A stretch of DNA of 5,123 nucleotides from an uncultured Hyphomicrobiales bacterium (lineage in GTDB: Bacteria; Pseudomonadota; Alphaproteobacteria; Rhizobiales; Aestuariivirgaceae), in the NCBI GenBank assembly GCA_903930095.1, contig CAIYXE010000148.1:1-5123 (forward strand), given 5' to 3'. The translations under genes were made by a program, and so were the position numbers. Positions 4,639-5,123 of the stretch are shown piece after piece (within the stretch, counting starts at the first letter, position 1; each line of letters opens with the position of its first letter). Under the pieces are notes generated by a model that saw only the letters and a list, made by a program, of their open reading frames with translations, did no database searches and was not told where the DNA came from.

Positions 4639-5123
4639 GACAGGATCACCAGCCCTTTCTCGGCGCGTGTGATGGCGGTGTAGAGCCAGCGGTTGCGGTC
4701 GATGGCCGTCCGGCCGAAACCGTCGTCGAACAGGATGACGTTGTCCCAGGAGCTCCCCTGCGACTTGTGCACGGTGATGGCGTAGCCCCAGCTGGTCTCC
4801 ACGAGGGTGCGCCGCAGCTGCGCGTCCCGGCGGCTGCGATCCCGGTCGAAGACAATGTGATCGTCATATTCGCCGCGCCAGAAGTGCTGGCGGCCAGCGA
4901 TTTCCTGCCCGTCCTCGGTTTGAACCGTCGCGGTGAAGGAGTGCTCGTTCCGTGCGTCATGGTGCACATCGCTCAGCGAGAGGAACATGCCATTGATCAG
5001 CCCGAGGTCATGGCGGTTCTTGAGGCAGATGATCTTCTCGCCCGATCCGGTCGGAAGGTCATGCATGAAGCCCGCCGCCCGCTTCATCGACATGTTCAGC
5101 CCGCGCCGCGTGGCGTTCGATCC
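4635..5123 (-). CDS. RecD/UvrD-type superfamily 1 DNA helicase, C-terminal part
   Basis: The frame is open from the right edge to the stop, giving 162 residues of the C-terminal end of a superfamily 1 helicase; the N-terminal Walker A and B motifs lie outside. It starts GSNATRRGLNM, so the Met at 5093 is internal. EKIICLKNRHDLGLINGMFL (29-48) matches the SH3-like region of RecD-type proteins. WGYAITVHKSQGSSWDNVIL (112-131) is the UvrD_C_2 motif, in which Thr-x-His-Lys-Ser-Gln-Gly contacts DNA and ATP. NRWLYTAITRAEKGLVIL (144-161) is motif VI, with the Arg in TRA contacting the ATP phosphate. Phage versions supply 5'-3' unwinding in replication or recombination. The stop overlaps the start of the bridging ORF. 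Without the N-terminus I cannot separate a RecD2-like protein from a Dda-like one. Confidence 0.92.
   Translation of the reverse strand, partial: GSNATRRGLNMSMKRAAGFMHDLPTGSGEKIICLKNRHDLGLINGMFLSLSDVHHDARNEHSFTATVQTEDGQEIAGRQHFWRGEYDDHIVFDRDRSRRDAQLRRTLVETSWGYAITVHKSQGSSWDNVILFDDGFGRTAIDRNRWLYTAITRAEKGLVILS

Overview
The window looks like part of the early (DNA replication and recombination) region of a tailed phage or prophage from a high-GC proteobacterium, most likely an alphaproteobacterium. The reasons are the strongly GC-biased third codon positions, six recognisable genes all on the minus strand and packed almost without gaps, and protein types that I know from Rhizobiales and Rhodospirillales prophages. 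There is no integrase, structural gene, tRNA or rRNA, so prophage versus free phage versus plasmid cannot be decided here.

The layout follows the direction of transcription, from high to low coordinates. (1) 5123-4635 is the C-terminal end of a RecD/UvrD-type superfamily 1 helicase. (2) 4638-4576 is a 20-codon ORF that exactly bridges the next junction. (3) 4579-1445 is a 1044-residue primase-helicase-like replication protein: a Cys-less zinc-ribbon-like N-terminus, a Toprim domain, a AAA+-like domain with a degenerate Walker A, a winged-helix-like segment, and then a long low-complexity tail. (4) 1444-1321 is a 124-bp gap holding only a doubtful 31-codon ORF. (5) 1320-793 is a RuvC-fold resolvase-like nuclease. 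(6) 796-533 is a DUF6378-type protein. (7) 536-342 is a 64-residue protein of unknown function. (8) 342 to the left edge is a basic phage protein of unknown function, cut by the window. Genes 5 to 8 are joined by ATGA or TGATG overlaps, and the bridging ORF makes the same junctions between genes 1 and 3. This points to one polycistronic, translationally coupled transcript. Together the set would unwind DNA, prime and drive replication, and resolve branched intermediates.

The most unusual element is inside the 3' part of the primase gene. A 9-bp motif, GGGGAACGT on the coding strand, occurs 13 times exactly in one orientation and twice exactly (plus three one-mismatch copies) in the other, between 1602 and 1960. 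It forms tandem runs, three inverted pairs able to fold into hairpins, a 45-bp higher-order repeat, a 27-nt alternating purine-pyrimidine tract in one hairpin loop, and a small AT-richer patch. The motif is open in all six reading frames. The arrangement resembles an iteron-type origin embedded in a replication gene, as in phage lambda O, and is the main candidate for an undescribed element. That function is inferred, not shown.
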